Shown here: in pieces, positions 32,585 through 41,468 of the stretch
Position numbering within the stretch: position 1 is the first letter of the stretch
How the letters are laid out: every line of letters starts with the position of its first letter
Source: Nitrososphaerota archaeon
GTDB lineage: Archaea; Thermoproteota; Nitrososphaeria; Nitrososphaerales; Nitrosopumilaceae
Assembly (NCBI GenBank): GCA_028867675.1
Contig: JAGWGA010000009.1
Location: forward strand, 1 to 54,051
DNA: 54,051 bases
Direction: 5' to 3'
Notes under the pieces: generated by a model
Seen by the model: the letters and a program-made list of their open reading frames with translations, nothing else
Databases searched by the model: none
What the model was told of the DNA's origin: nothing
Translations under genes and position numbers: made by a program

Positions 32585-33516
32585 TTTAGGTCTAGATAAA
32601 TTGGGGTTCCTTTGTGACTAGATAAAAGTGCCGCTTCTGCAATCCTGGTAGTATTTACAGCATCTTCTGCTCTTACTCTTATGCTATCTTTTCCTTCTAT
32701 TGCTGATATGAAATTTTTTATCTCTAAAAGCAAAGGTTCCTCCATTTCCTTACGAGGTATTTCAGCTCCAGAACTAGTTTCAATCTTTACTTCTTGTGTG
32801 ATAAAATCAGAAGAAATTATTGCATCTCCACATACTGCATTAAATTTTCTCACACGTATTGGAGTTATCCAGTTTGAAGATATTATTGCAACTCGGTTAT
32901 CCTTGAAACCCAACATTATTGTTGCAAAGTCCTCATGTTCATGTCTTATCTTACCTGATCTTGCAAATACAACTTCTGGTACGTCATCAAATAACCACAT
33001 GGCTGTATCTATATCATGAACTGAGGTATCGTAGATGATTCCAACATCTTTTATGTGATTTGGCATCCTGTTTTCTCTATGAAATTCAAGCATTATCAAT
33101 TCCCCATACTTCTTTGTCTTGACATATTCCTTGACAAGTGAAACAGCAGGATTGAATCGTTCTATGTAGCCACTTGTGAGAATCACCTTGTTTTTCTTGG
33201 CTAAATTGAGTAGATCTTCGCCTTCATGTGATAGATACGTCATTGGTTTTTCAACAAAGACATTTTTCTTTTGTTCAAGTAGTTTCTTTGCAATATCAAA
33301 ATGAGTTGAGGTGGGAGTACAAACAAATGCTGCATCAAACTGCTCCGAATCCATTAGTGAGTCTAGAGATGAGTAATAATTTACAGAATGTTTCTTGCCA
33401 AATTCTTCTGCACGAGAAGCATTCATGTCACATATGGCAGAAAGTACTCCTAGCTGAGAAAGAATTCTGGCATGATTTTTTCCAAATCCGCCAGTACCAA
33501 TTTGAACTACTTTCAT
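32581..33516 (-). CDS. Gfo/Idh/MocA-family sugar dehydrogenase (WlbA/WbpB-like)
   Basis: A 311-residue NAD(P)-dependent oxidoreductase. The Rossmann start has Gly-Thr-Gly-Gly-Phe-Gly (about 7-12), then the Glu-Lys-Pro-Met motif (about 93-96) and the helix with Gly-Tyr-Ile-Glu-Arg-Phe-Asn-Pro-Ala-Val typical of this family, with Asp-Val-Gly-Ile-Ile-Tyr-Asp and His-Asp-Ile-Asp later. Together with the acetyltransferase downstream it suggests oxidation of a UDP-sugar at C3. Specificity cannot be read directly. Confidence 0.83.
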   Translation of the reverse strand: MKVVQIGTGGFGKNHARILSQLGVLSAICDMNASRAEEFGKKHSVNYYSSLDSLMDSEQFDAAFVCTPTSTHFDIAKKLLEQKKNVFVEKPMTYLSHEGEDLLNLAKKNKVILTSGYIERFNPAVSLVKEYVKTKKYGELIMLEFHRENRMPNHIKDVGIIYDTSVHDIDTAMWLFDDVPEVVFARSGKIRHEHEDFATIMLGFKDNRVAIISSNWITPIRVRKFNAVCGDAIISSDFITQEVKIETSSGAEIPRKEMEEPLLLEIKNFISAIEGKDSIRVRAEDAVNTTRIAEAALLSSHKGTPIYLDLK

Positions 33517-33517
33517 C

Positions 33518-34435
33518 TTAATACACCGGTGTTATCCACTTGGAGTACTTCTTGTTTTTGCCCATGGTGATATCTGAATATATTGTTCTGATCCTTCCTG
33601 TAATCTTGCCTACTTTTCCATCCCCAACCGTTTTACCGTCTATTGAAATAACTGGAGTTATCTCAGCAGCAGTTCCTGTAAGAAATACTTCATCAGAAAA
33701 ATAAATCTCGGTTCTAGGAATTTCACGCTCAATTGTTTGGTAGCCCAGATCTTTTGCTATTTTAATAACAGAGTCTTTTGTTATTCCTTCTAATGCAGAT
33801 GAGCTAGGTGGAGGAGTTAGTAACTTCTCATCTCTTATGATGAAAATATTCTCTCCCGGTGCCTCACTTATGTTTCCTAGATGATCTAATAGTATAGCCT
33901 CGTCGTAACCGTTTCTCTTTGATTCTTGAGTTGCTAAAATGGAATTAAGATAGTTTCCACCCATTTTTGCAAGTGGCGGTGTAGAGATATCGTTAATTCG
34001 TCTCCAAGAAGATACTCCTGCTTTTATTCCGTTTTTGTTAAACAATTCTCCAAAAGGAAACATGACTACAGCTGCATGTGTAGGAGTTTTCTCAGTTACA
34101 TGGAGATTAATACCATGTTTGCCTACAAAATAAAATGGTCTTATGTAGCAGGATTCTTTCACATTATTTTTTTTACAAAGACTGATTATGGCATTTGTTA
34201 TTTCTTTATCAGTAAATCTCAAGGAAATTGAATACACTTTACCTGAATTTCTAAATCTCTTAATGTGATCATTTAGTCTGAAAATATACAAATTTTTGGA
34301 ATTCCAATATCCTCGAAGTCCCTCAAAAACTGAAGTTCCATAATGTATAGCATGAGTCATAACTGGAACATTTGCATCTTCATCTTTTATTATTTTTCCA
34401 TCAAACCAGACAAATTTTGGCACAAAAGGTTTCAT
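33518..34435 (-). CDS. ilvE: Branched-chain amino acid aminotransferase
   Basis: A 305-residue class IV PLP aminotransferase: Tyr-Gly-Thr-Ser-Val-Phe-Glu-Gly-Leu-Arg-Gly (about 32-42), the PLP lysine in Ala-Lys-Met-Gly-Gly-Asn-Tyr (about 156), Glu-Ala-Pro-Gly-Glu-Asn-Ile-Phe, and Phe-Leu-Thr-Gly-Thr-Ala-Ala-Glu-Ile-Thr-Pro. Length and motifs fit IlvE, the last step of Leu, Ile and Val synthesis. It precedes the sugar dehydrogenase by one base, but its fold class is not that of sugar aminotransferases. Confidence 0.92.
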   Translation of the reverse strand: MKPFVPKFVWFDGKIIKDEDANVPVMTHAIHYGTSVFEGLRGYWNSKNLYIFRLNDHIKRFRNSGKVYSISLRFTDKEITNAIISLCKKNNVKESCYIRPFYFVGKHGINLHVTEKTPTHAAVVMFPFGELFNKNGIKAGVSSWRRINDISTPPLAKMGGNYLNSILATQESKRNGYDEAILLDHLGNISEAPGENIFIIRDEKLLTPPPSSSALEGITKDSVIKIAKDLGYQTIEREIPRTEIYFSDEVFLTGTAAEITPVISIDGKTVGDGKVGKITGRIRTIYSDITMGKNKKYSKWITPVY

Positions 34436-34465
34436 ATTGAAAAACCAAATACATCTATAATTAAT

Positions 34466-35092
34466 CTATTTCGACCAAAATCCAATGCTTGGGAATTTCA
34501 TTCCTAATATTCGGTATGTAAGATCTTCTGCACTTGCAAATTTCTTTACAATGTCCCAATTTTCGCGTATTATTTTTACTACTTGTGGTTCAACATAGTT
34601 TTCCCAATCTGTCTCTTTTCCCATTGCTGCATCAAACATTTTTTGTTTTACAGATGACGCAGAGGTTTCTTTCCTCTTTCCTATTCTGGGATTTAGCCCA
34701 TAGAGTTTAAGTACAAAACCTTCAGCTTTATCTCCAGTATATGTAAAATAGTCTGTAGTAATTCCATCAAGAATTTGTTTTTTTATTTTCCATGAATAAG
34801 GAGATAGCATAGGAGGCATGTATTTTGTAAATGGTGCATAGAATGTATAATTTGGTGAAATTGTTATGGTTTCACCAAACACTGCCTTGAGCATTTTTTT
34901 TCTAAGCTCATAACTGAATGGAAAACTTCTACTATTGATTTCCTTACCGTTCTTCAAGAATATGACTGGTAATACTCTTACTTGATTTTCATTTTTTAGC
35001 TCATTGATGATTTCTACATGAGACTTTGTTACTGGATTCAAATGTGCAAGATAGATTGCAATTGTCAACTGGCTTTTGTATTTTTGTGGCAT
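34466..35092 (-). CDS. Nucleotidyltransferase-superfamily protein
   Basis: A 208-residue protein with an HxGH-like adenylyl/cytidylyltransferase start, Ala-His-Leu-Asn-Pro-Val-Thr-Lys-Ser-His-Val-Glu-Ile-Ile (about 16-29), and a later Thr-Ser-Ala-Ser-Ser-Val-Lys motif in the place of the usual Ser-x-Thr-x-x-Arg. It may activate a nucleotide or a sugar/lipid phosphate, but the substrate is unclear. Unusual features are the extended central region and the altered second motif. Confidence 0.6.
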   Translation of the reverse strand: MPQKYKSQLTIAIYLAHLNPVTKSHVEIINELKNENQVRVLPVIFLKNGKEINSRSFPFSYELRKKMLKAVFGETITISPNYTFYAPFTKYMPPMLSPYSWKIKKQILDGITTDYFTYTGDKAEGFVLKLYGLNPRIGKRKETSASSVKQKMFDAAMGKETDWENYVEPQVVKIIRENWDIVKKFASAEDLTYRILGMKFPSIGFWSK

Positions 35093-35136
35093 ATTTCAAT
35101 CATTTATTCAGGACTACGATGAAATTTCCGGAAATA

Positions 35137-35210
35137 TAGGGACGATGGGACTTGAACCCACGACATCCAGCGCCCGAGGCTGGCAGTCTACCAAGCTAAC
35201 CTACGTCCCT
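35137..35210 (-). tRNA. tRNA-Pro (anticodon CGG)
   Basis: On the minus strand: acceptor AGGGACG with CGTCCCT, anticodon stem CCAGC/GCTGG with loop CTCGGGC, T-loop TTCAAGT. No intron and no encoded CCA. Confidence 0.95.
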
Positions 35211-35259
35211 GTAGATTCGCCTAGGTAATAGAATATTATTCTTTCAAAGAGGATTTTTT

Positions 35260-36102
35260 TTAACCGTATGATTCATACTTTATTTCAAAGCTCTTGTCTG
35301 CTCTCTTGTTTCTTTCTGTGACAAAGCCTTTTGGTGTTAAAACATCCATACATCCATCAATAGTTCCTTGCCAGCCACAAATGAAAAATACTGTATTATC
35401 TTTTGTAATTTTTTCACCAACTAGTTTTTCAAGTGGAGACATTTCCCCATCTTTTGACTGTAAGAAACTTTCCACTCTACCTTTGTTACCGTTCCAGGTT
35501 CTGTTGAACCATTCGTCTGGTCTACTGATAGTTGCCCTATATCTGAAATTCCACTTGTCTTTACCTCTGTCAAGACTTTCTTCTTCTAATCGAGTTAATT
35601 CTTCTCTGTAACCTAACTCATCAACATAACTGGCCCCGTGAAATACTACAATTTCCCTTTTGCTTCCTATTGCATGAAGATGTTTTGCATAACTGACAAA
35701 TGGTGCAAGACCTGTACCTCCACCAAGACAGACTATTCTTCTATTATCCGGTTCTCCATCATGTTTCTTTTCCTCTATGGTAAAAGGACCAGTTGGTTTT
35801 AGCCAAATTATTTCATCTCCTTCTTTTGCACTAAACAAAACTGTGGTAAGACGTCCTGGAAGTGGTTTTCTTACCCATCTTATGTATAATTCAATATAAT
35901 TTCGGTTCTCTGGATTTGATGCAATTGAATAAGCTCTTCGAATTACCTTATTCTCTGCTGGTACAAATGCTCCAAGTGTTAGAAACTGTCCAGCTTTGTA
36001 TTGTGGGACTTCGCCACCTTCTTTTGGCTTGAATCTAAAAACTCCTAAATCTTCTTTTTGAATTTGTACGTACGAAATTATTGCTTTATTTTCTACGACC
36101 AC
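35260..36102 (-). CDS. Ferredoxin-NADP reductase-type flavoprotein
   Basis: A 280-residue FAD/NAD(P)H oxidoreductase: Arg-Arg-Ala-Tyr-Ser-Ile-Ala-Ser (FAD binding, about 54-61), Gly-Thr-Gly-Leu-Ala-Pro-Phe (NAD(P) binding, about 129-135) and a C-terminal Phe-Ile-Cys-Gly-Trp-Gln-Gly. No ferredoxin or cytochrome domain is attached. It probably moves electrons between NADPH and ferredoxin; the two zinc ferredoxins of this window are candidate partners (inference). Confidence 0.88.
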   Translation of the reverse strand: MVVENKAIISYVQIQKEDLGVFRFKPKEGGEVPQYKAGQFLTLGAFVPAENKVIRRAYSIASNPENRNYIELYIRWVRKPLPGRLTTVLFSAKEGDEIIWLKPTGPFTIEEKKHDGEPDNRRIVCLGGGTGLAPFVSYAKHLHAIGSKREIVVFHGASYVDELGYREELTRLEEESLDRGKDKWNFRYRATISRPDEWFNRTWNGNKGRVESFLQSKDGEMSPLEKLVGEKITKDNTVFFICGWQGTIDGCMDVLTPKGFVTERNKRADKSFEIKYESYG

Positions 36103-36232
36103 GCGAGGATTTTAATTTAGAAGCTTAAATATCTTATGCTATTATTTTGCATGCAAATTTTGACTTACGCTAAACGTTAATAACCTCTCAAAAAAAGTTA
36201 ATGCAAATCAGTGCAATATTCTGGTTGAACAT

Positions 36233-36306
36233 GGGCCGGTCGTCTAGCCTAGTAGGATACGCCCTTGGCATGGGTGAGATCGTGGGTTCAAATCCCACCC
36301 GGTCCA
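36233..36306 (+). tRNA. tRNA-Ala (anticodon GGC)
   Basis: Acceptor GGGCCGG with CCGGTCC including the G3-U70 pair, anticodon stem CGCCC/GGGTG with loop TTGGCAT, T-loop TTCAAAT, discriminator A. Second alanine isoacceptor in the window. Confidence 0.95.
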
Positions 36307-36311
36307 CTTTT

Positions 36312-36719
36312 TTAAGTTACAGTTATTGTATGAGTTGACATTGGAGCAAGTGGATTAATGTCACGTAAATTATCCCAAACAAATATCTCTATTTTGTAAT
36401 TTCCTCTAGTATCTGGAGTCCATGAAAGTGCTGGAGAAAGAGTCTGATTTGCATTAAGAGACCCAGTAAAATAATTTAGATCGACAATTGCTCCATCGGA
36501 ATTAATTACTTGAATTATGTATGCCCAATTGATATTTTTATCAGTTATATTCTTCAAAGAAGTTTGTAAACTAAGCTGCTGATCTACAACAGGAGATTTG
36601 ATATCCTCCCCAAGTGAATTTACTATTCTAAAGTCTGATGTTGAAACTTCTTGATATCCGTAAGCAGAACTGATTCCAATTATTGTTAGTGCAAAAAATA
36701 TAGACAGTAGAAACTTCAA
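36312..36719 (-). CDS. Secreted beta-sandwich-like protein, unknown
   Basis: A 135-residue protein with a clear signal peptide (about 1-21, ending Ser-Ala-Tyr-Gly-Tyr) and a domain of alternating strands with Trp-Thr-Pro-Asp-Thr-Arg-Gly-Asn-Tyr-Lys-Ile-Glu-Ile-Phe-Val-Trp near the end, as in immunoglobulin-like or CARDB-type domains common on archaeal cell surfaces. No anchor follows, so it may be released or bound to the S-layer. Confidence 0.65.
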   Translation of the reverse strand: MKFLLSIFFALTIIGISSAYGYQEVSTSDFRIVNSLGEDIKSPVVDQQLSLQTSLKNITDKNINWAYIIQVINSDGAIVDLNYFTGSLNANQTLSPALSWTPDTRGNYKIEIFVWDNLRDINPLAPMSTHTITVT

Positions 36720-36743
36720 TGCCTCGATTTTTTCATTCTTAGA

Positions 36744-36752
36744 TTTAAATTA
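36744..36752 (+). promoter_or_regulatory. TATA box of the Alba gene
   Basis: TTTAAATTA, centre 25 bases before ATG 36773, implying a leaderless mRNA, the same arrangement as for both ferredoxins. Confidence 0.6.
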
Positions 36753-36772
36753 TCCCAAATGATACTTCATGC

Positions 36773-37057
36773 ATGTCCGAATCTAGAGACATAATATACA
36801 TAGGAAAGAAGCCTCTGATGGCGTATGTTACTTCTGCGCTCATACAGTTGGCAAATCAACCAAAAATACTCATCAAGGCAAGAGGGCTTAGCATCGGCCA
36901 TGCAGTAGACGTAGCACAGATTATTGCACGAAAAACAGAAAATGCCGGCTTTGCCGTAGGAGACATCAAGATAGGTTCAGAACAAATGCAATCACAAGAC
37001 GGACGCTCTAGAAATGTTTCTACAATAGAAATAGAAGTAAAGAGAACCAACTCTTAG
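36773..37057 (+). CDS. albA: Chromatin protein Alba
   Basis: A 94-residue DNA/RNA-binding protein: Ile-Tyr-Ile-Gly-Lys-Lys-Pro-Leu-Met-Ala-Tyr-Val at about 9-20 (with the lysine pair that touches DNA) and Ile-Lys-Ala-Arg-Gly-Leu-Ser-Ile-Gly-His-Ala-Val-Asp. Alba dimers coat archaeal DNA. By eye its codons are somewhat richer in G and C than the neighbours, as may be expected for a highly expressed gene. Confidence 0.95.
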   Translation: MSESRDIIYIGKKPLMAYVTSALIQLANQPKILIKARGLSIGHAVDVAQIIARKTENAGFAVGDIKIGSEQMQSQDGRSRNVSTIEIEVKRTNS

Positions 37058-37090
37058 ATAGGATACCTTGAAAAACACTTTTCTTTTTTG

Positions 37091-37954
37091 TTAATTTTTT
37101 GTTGAATACTTGTTTTCCATTTTCTTAAATTTTGAGAGATCAACAATATCATTAAACTCATCAAAATTGACAAGAGATTGTTTTACCTTCAAAGTTGTTC
37201 CAGATTTTTTTAATTCTTTTAGAATCTTTAAGGTAGCAAATGTATTTGCATAAAGAACTGATAATGGATATAAAATTAGATTGAATCCCATCTTATGTAG
37301 TTCCTTGGATGAAAGAACAGGTGTTGCTCCACCTTCTATCATATTTGCAACTAGAGGAGCTTTAATCGATTTTCCTATCTTTTTCATCTCTTCAACTGAT
37401 TTTGGGGCTTCAACAAATATTGCATCTGCTCCAATCTCTTTGTAGAGTAAACCTCTTTCAATTGCAGCATCAAGACCTTCAGTAGCGCGTGCATCTGTCC
37501 TTGCTACAATTATGAAATCTTTACTTTTTCTTGCATCAACAGCTGCACGAAGTTTTTCAGCATATTCTTCTTTAGGAATTACTTCTTTACCAGACATGTG
37601 ACCACATCTTTTTGGCCATTTCTGGTCTTCAAGAAATATACCTGATGCTCCAACTGACTCTAATTCATTTACAAGTTTCCACACACTCAATGGGTTACCA
37701 TATCCTGTGTCAGCATCTACTATGACTGGAACAGATACTGACTTGCATATTCTCTTTGCATTTTCAATTGTCTCTTTGGATCCAATGAAACCATAATCTG
37801 GCATGCCAAGGAGTGCTGCAGATGTTCCATATCCTGTCTGAAACATTGCTTCAAAGCCTACCTTTTGGGCTATTCTTGCAGTTATTGCATCATAAACTCC
37901 TGGGAAAACAAGAGGTTTTGATTTATCTAATAATAATTTTCTAATATTTGTCAA
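37091..37954 (-). CDS. Isocitrate lyase/PEP mutase-family enzyme
   Basis: A 287-residue TIM-barrel enzyme with Asp-Ala-Asp-Thr-Gly-Tyr-Gly-Asn (metal site, about 80-87), Leu-Glu-Asp-Gln (about 107-110) and Lys-Arg-Cys-Gly-His (catalytic Cys loop, about 114-118). Length and motifs match methylisocitrate lyase and oxaloacetate decarboxylase relatives; glyoxylate-cycle isocitrate lyases are much longer. Which C-C lyase it is cannot be decided. Confidence 0.85.
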   Translation of the reverse strand: MTNIRKLLLDKSKPLVFPGVYDAITARIAQKVGFEAMFQTGYGTSAALLGMPDYGFIGSKETIENAKRICKSVSVPVIVDADTGYGNPLSVWKLVNELESVGASGIFLEDQKWPKRCGHMSGKEVIPKEEYAEKLRAAVDARKSKDFIIVARTDARATEGLDAAIERGLLYKEIGADAIFVEAPKSVEEMKKIGKSIKAPLVANMIEGGATPVLSSKELHKMGFNLILYPLSVLYANTFATLKILKELKKSGTTLKVKQSLVNFDEFNDIVDLSKFKKMENKYSTKN

Positions 37955-38155
37955 CTGCGGCTATACTGTTTTACAATTATTTATTGCTTAGTTAATCATT
38001 AATCATTTTTCTGAGGTCTTGATCGTTCCACAATTAGAATATCTTCAAACAATCAAAATATCTGAAAATCATTTGAAAGGCAAGTTTCATACTTGTCAGA
38101 AACTATTGATAGCGATAAGGTGTCACTATGGCCAGATTGAAATCCTTCACAAGAC

Positions 38156-38164
38156 ATATTTATG
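38156..38164 (+). promoter_or_regulatory. Promoter of the sdh operon
   Basis: ATATTTATG, about 30 bases before the sdhA ATG at 38190, so the leader is a few bases at most. The 230 bases upstream of sdhA hold nothing else that I can identify. Confidence 0.45.
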
Positions 38165-38189
38165 AAGCCTGAAAAGGAGAATTCGAATA

Positions 38190-39902
38190 ATGGTTAACAG
38201 CGTAGAACTTGATCTCTTGATAGTAGGTTCTGGTCTTGCTGGTCTTAGGGCCGCAATTCAAGCAGCCAAAGTAAGTTCAAAAATAAAGATTGGAGTAATT
38301 TCAAAACTTCAAGTTATGCGTTCACACTCTGTATCTGCTGAAGGGGGAACAGCTGCAGTTCTATATCCTGAGGAAGGTGATTCTCTTGAATCTCATGTTT
38401 ATGACACTGTAAAGGGAAGTGACTTTCTTGGAGATCAGGATGTCATTGAAAGACTAGTTTCAGAAATGCCATCTGAAGTATATCAGCTTGAACATTGGGG
38501 AATGCCTTGGTCAAGAAGAGAAGATGGAAGAATTGGTCAGCGAGCATTTGGAGGCTACAGCTTTAATCGAGCAACATATGCTCAAGATAAAGTTGGATTC
38601 TATGAAATGCAAACTCTCTATGACACTTGTCAGAAATTTGATAATATTGAATTTTACAATGAATGGTTTGTTACATCTGTAATTCATGATGGTCAAAGTT
38701 TCTGTGGTATTACTGCAATCGAACTTTCAAGTGGTAACTTTTACACATTCAAAGCAAAAGCATTGATAATTGCAACAGGCGGTGCAGGACGAGTTTATAG
38801 TTTTTCAACTTATGCTTTAGCTTCAACTCCAGATGGATTGGATATGGCATATCGTGCAGGAATGGCCTTGAAAGACATGGAGTTTGTTCAATTCCATCCA
38901 ACTGGAATATTGCCATCTGGAATTTTGATTACAGAAGGTGCTAGAGGTGAAGGTGGATATTTGTTAAACAAAGACGGAGAGAGATTCATGAAAAAATATG
39001 CTCCGACAAAACTTGAGCTTGCTTCAAGAGATGTTGTCTCACGTGCCATGATGACAGAAATTAACGAAGGCAGAGGCTTCAAAAATGAGACTGGAGTGGA
39101 ATGTCTAAAACTAGATCTTACTCATCTTGGCAAGGATGTTCTTACACACAAATTGCCTGCAATTAGAGAAATATCATTAAAATTTTCTGGCATTGATCCA
39201 ATTACTGAACCAATTGATGTTAGACCAGTATGTCACTATATGATGGGAGGAATTCATACCAACATAGATGGTGCAACAGAAATACAAGGAATATGGGCAG
39301 CTGGAGAAGCTGCATGTAACAGTGTTCATGGCGCAAATAGATTGGGAGCCAACTCAACTGCAGAATGTCTTGTTTGGGGAAAGATTACAGGCGATCTAGC
39401 TGCAAGATACATTCTTGAGGGTAAATCACAACCACCATTTCCAATGCATTTGATTGCCAATGAAGAAAAAAGAATCTATGATGGAATCTTTAGAGGTAGT
39501 GGAAGTGCAAATCCATATGAAGTTCGTCAAGAATTAACTGATATAATGAATTCAAAAGCATATGTCTTTAGAACTGAAAACGAACTAGTTGAAGGACTAA
39601 AACAAGTACGACAATTATACCAAAAAACCTGGAAGCACGTCGATGATAAAGCTAAAGAGTATAACACTAACTTTACAAATGTCATGGAACTTGATTCTAT
39701 GTTCCGAGTTGCTGAAGTTATTCTAATGGGAGCAATTGCAAGAAAAGAATCCAGAGGTGCTCATGCAAGAGTTGACTATCCCAATAGGGATGATAAAAAC
39801 TTCTTACACCATACTCTTGTTTACTATGATACAAAGGAACCTGTTCTTAAGACACATCCTGTAACTATTACTAAATACCAGCCTGTGGAGAGGAAATACT
39901 AG
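38190..39902 (+). CDS. sdhA: Succinate dehydrogenase flavoprotein subunit
   Basis: A 570-residue FAD protein: Gly-Ser-Gly-Leu-Ala-Gly (FAD loop, about 13-18), Ser-His-Ser-Val-Ser-Ala-Glu-Gly-Gly (with the His for covalent FAD), His-Pro-Thr-Gly-Ile, Arg-Gly-Glu-Gly-Gly (active site) and Cys-His-Tyr-Met-Met-Gly-Gly-Ile. It oxidises succinate to fumarate in the membrane complex. First gene of sdhACDB; its stop overlaps sdhC by one base. Confidence 0.96.
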   Translation: MVNSVELDLLIVGSGLAGLRAAIQAAKVSSKIKIGVISKLQVMRSHSVSAEGGTAAVLYPEEGDSLESHVYDTVKGSDFLGDQDVIERLVSEMPSEVYQLEHWGMPWSRREDGRIGQRAFGGYSFNRATYAQDKVGFYEMQTLYDTCQKFDNIEFYNEWFVTSVIHDGQSFCGITAIELSSGNFYTFKAKALIIATGGAGRVYSFSTYALASTPDGLDMAYRAGMALKDMEFVQFHPTGILPSGILITEGARGEGGYLLNKDGERFMKKYAPTKLELASRDVVSRAMMTEINEGRGFKNETGVECLKLDLTHLGKDVLTHKLPAIREISLKFSGIDPITEPIDVRPVCHYMMGGIHTNIDGATEIQGIWAAGEAACNSVHGANRLGANSTAECLVWGKITGDLAARYILEGKSQPPFPMHLIANEEKRIYDGIFRGSGSANPYEVRQELTDIMNSKAYVFRTENELVEGLKQVRQLYQKTWKHVDDKAKEYNTNFTNVMELDSMFRVAEVILMGAIARKESRGAHARVDYPNRDDKNFLHHTLVYYDTKEPVLKTHPVTITKYQPVERKY

Positions 39903-40336
39903 TGACAGAAAGATTGTCAAACCGTGAAGGCATTAAGGGAATGGCAAATCCTACTCGATATGGAATTGAACGAGTTGCATATTGGCTACAGAGACTCACA
40001 GGACTTGGTTTACTTGCTTATTTGATAGGTCATATTATTGAAACAAGCACCATTGTTCATGGCAAAATTGCATGGGACAAGATGTTGGAATTTACACAAA
40101 CTATCCAAGGACACCTTTTCCTTACTTTAGTAATTGGTATGTGTGTTTTTCATACTGCAAATGGAATTAGAGTAATGCTTGGTCATGGAGGTATAGGTGT
40201 TGGAAAACCTGGACAACCTGAATATCCATACAAGGCATCATCACTTAACTATAAACAAAGACTTTGCATATGGGTTTCAATCGGACTTGCAGCACTTGCC
40301 ATGATGTATGGTGCCTCAGTACTATTTGGTGTTTAA
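39902..40336 (+). CDS. sdhC: Succinate dehydrogenase cytochrome b subunit
   Basis: A 144-residue membrane protein with a GTG start and three transmembrane helices (about 32-52, 78-98, 119-141), with His residues in Ile-Gly-His (about 43) and Val-Phe-His-Thr (about 83) suited to bind heme b. Sits between sdhA and sdhD with one-base gaps or overlaps. Confidence 0.88.
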   Translation: MTERLSNREGIKGMANPTRYGIERVAYWLQRLTGLGLLAYLIGHIIETSTIVHGKIAWDKMLEFTQTIQGHLFLTLVIGMCVFHTANGIRVMLGHGGIGVGKPGQPEYPYKASSLNYKQRLCIWVSIGLAALAMMYGASVLFGV

Positions 40337-40337
40337 A

Positions 40338-40682
40338 ATGAGAGAAAGCATTATCATGAAAATACATTATGGAACAGCACTAGGAGCGGTAGCTCTTGTA
40401 GCTGTTCACATCTTGATGAGAATGACACAAAACTTTGATCAATCTCTACAATATGAAAATGTAATTGCAAACTATCATTTTCTACCATATGCATTAATGT
40501 TAGAGGCAGTGTTGATACTTTTATCAGTACATGGTTTTAATGGTCTTAGAGTAATTCTTTTGGAATTAAAACAAGGTTCAACTTATGAAAAAATGATCAA
40601 CTATGGTTCTATTGCAGCTATGGCAATTTTAATTGCGTATGGCTCAAGAACTATATTGATGGCGGGAATGGGGATTTCTTAG
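40338..40682 (+). CDS. sdhD: Succinate dehydrogenase membrane anchor subunit
   Basis: A 114-residue membrane protein with three helices and His in Val-Ala-Val-His-Ile-Leu (about 22) and Ser-Val-His-Gly-Phe-Asn-Gly. I start it at ATG 40338, one base after the sdhC stop, rather than at the in-frame ATG 40308 inside sdhC, because this avoids a 29-base overlap. It binds quinone with SdhC and SdhB. Confidence 0.85.
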   Translation: MRESIIMKIHYGTALGAVALVAVHILMRMTQNFDQSLQYENVIANYHFLPYALMLEAVLILLSVHGFNGLRVILLELKQGSTYEKMINYGSIAAMAILIAYGSRTILMAGMGIS

Positions 40683-40684
40683 GC

Positions 40685-41464
40685 ATGGCAGTTGTAACGG
40701 CCCAAAAACCATCTGAAGAATTAATCACTATTGGGAAAACATCTACTCAATCAGATGCTATAACTCTTAGAATTGCAAGATCAAATCCTGCAGAAGGACA
40801 AGAGACTACTTATGCTGAATTCAAAGTTCCAGTAAAGAAATGGACCACTGTTTTAGAAGCAATCTTGTATGTAAAACAAAATCTTGATCATGCTGTAGCT
40901 GTAAGATACTCTTGCAGACAGGCATCATGTGGCTCATGTGGGATGAAGATTAATGGAAAACCAGCACTGGCATGTTACACAAAGGTTTCAGAAATAAAAT
41001 CAAATGTTATCACAGTTGAACCAATGAACAATTTTCCAATAATTAGGGATCTTGCAGTTGATTTCAAGCAGCTTACATCTAATCACAAAAAAATAAAGCC
41101 ATTTATCATTAACGAAGAGTCTGAAGTTACACCTGAATCTAAAGAATTTATACAAACACCAAAAGATCTTGAAAAGTTTCTCCAGTTCTCATACTGTATA
41201 AAATGTGGTCTATGTAATTCTGCATGTCCAACAATGGCTACTGATACCTCATTTATTGGTCCACAGGGACTTGCACAAGCTTACCGGTATGTGGCAGATA
41301 ACCGAGATAAAGGAAAAGAAGAGCGACTGAAAATTGTCGATAATTCTCATGGAATTTGGAGATGTCACTTTGCTGGTTCTTGTAGTCATGTTTGTCCAAA
41401 AGGTGTAGATCCTGCTATGGCAATACAATTGCTTAGAGGATATATGTTAGGATTTCAGAAATAA
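40685..41464 (+). CDS. sdhB: Succinate dehydrogenase iron-sulfur subunit
   Basis: A 259-residue protein with the 2Fe-2S motif Cys-Arg-Gln-Ala-Ser-Cys-Gly-Ser-Cys (about 78-86) and Cys-Tyr (about 98), a 4Fe-4S motif Cys-Ile-Lys-Cys-Gly-Leu-Cys-x-x-x-Cys-Pro, and a third set Cys-His-Phe-Ala-Gly-Ser-Cys-Ser-His-Val-Cys-Pro-Lys-Gly. This is the normal three-cluster chain. The order A-C-D-B is complete here. Confidence 0.95.
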   Translation: MAVVTAQKPSEELITIGKTSTQSDAITLRIARSNPAEGQETTYAEFKVPVKKWTTVLEAILYVKQNLDHAVAVRYSCRQASCGSCGMKINGKPALACYTKVSEIKSNVITVEPMNNFPIIRDLAVDFKQLTSNHKKIKPFIINEESEVTPESKEFIQTPKDLEKFLQFSYCIKCGLCNSACPTMATDTSFIGPQGLAQAYRYVADNRDKGKEERLKIVDNSHGIWRCHFAGSCSHVCPKGVDPAMAIQLLRGYMLGFQK

Positions 41465-41468
41465 TTTT

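Noticed and set aside
33518-34435. Aminotransferase completing a sugar pathway with the neighbouring dehydrogenase
   Set aside because: Motifs are those of class IV branched-chain enzymes; sugar aminotransferases are of another fold class.
37091-37954. Glyoxylate-cycle isocitrate lyase
   Set aside because: At 287 residues it is too short and fits the methylisocitrate lyase / oxaloacetate decarboxylase group better.
40308-40337. Upstream ATG for sdhD inside sdhC
   Set aside because: It would give a 29-base overlap and a non-family N-terminus; the ATG at 40338 directly after the sdhC stop is better.
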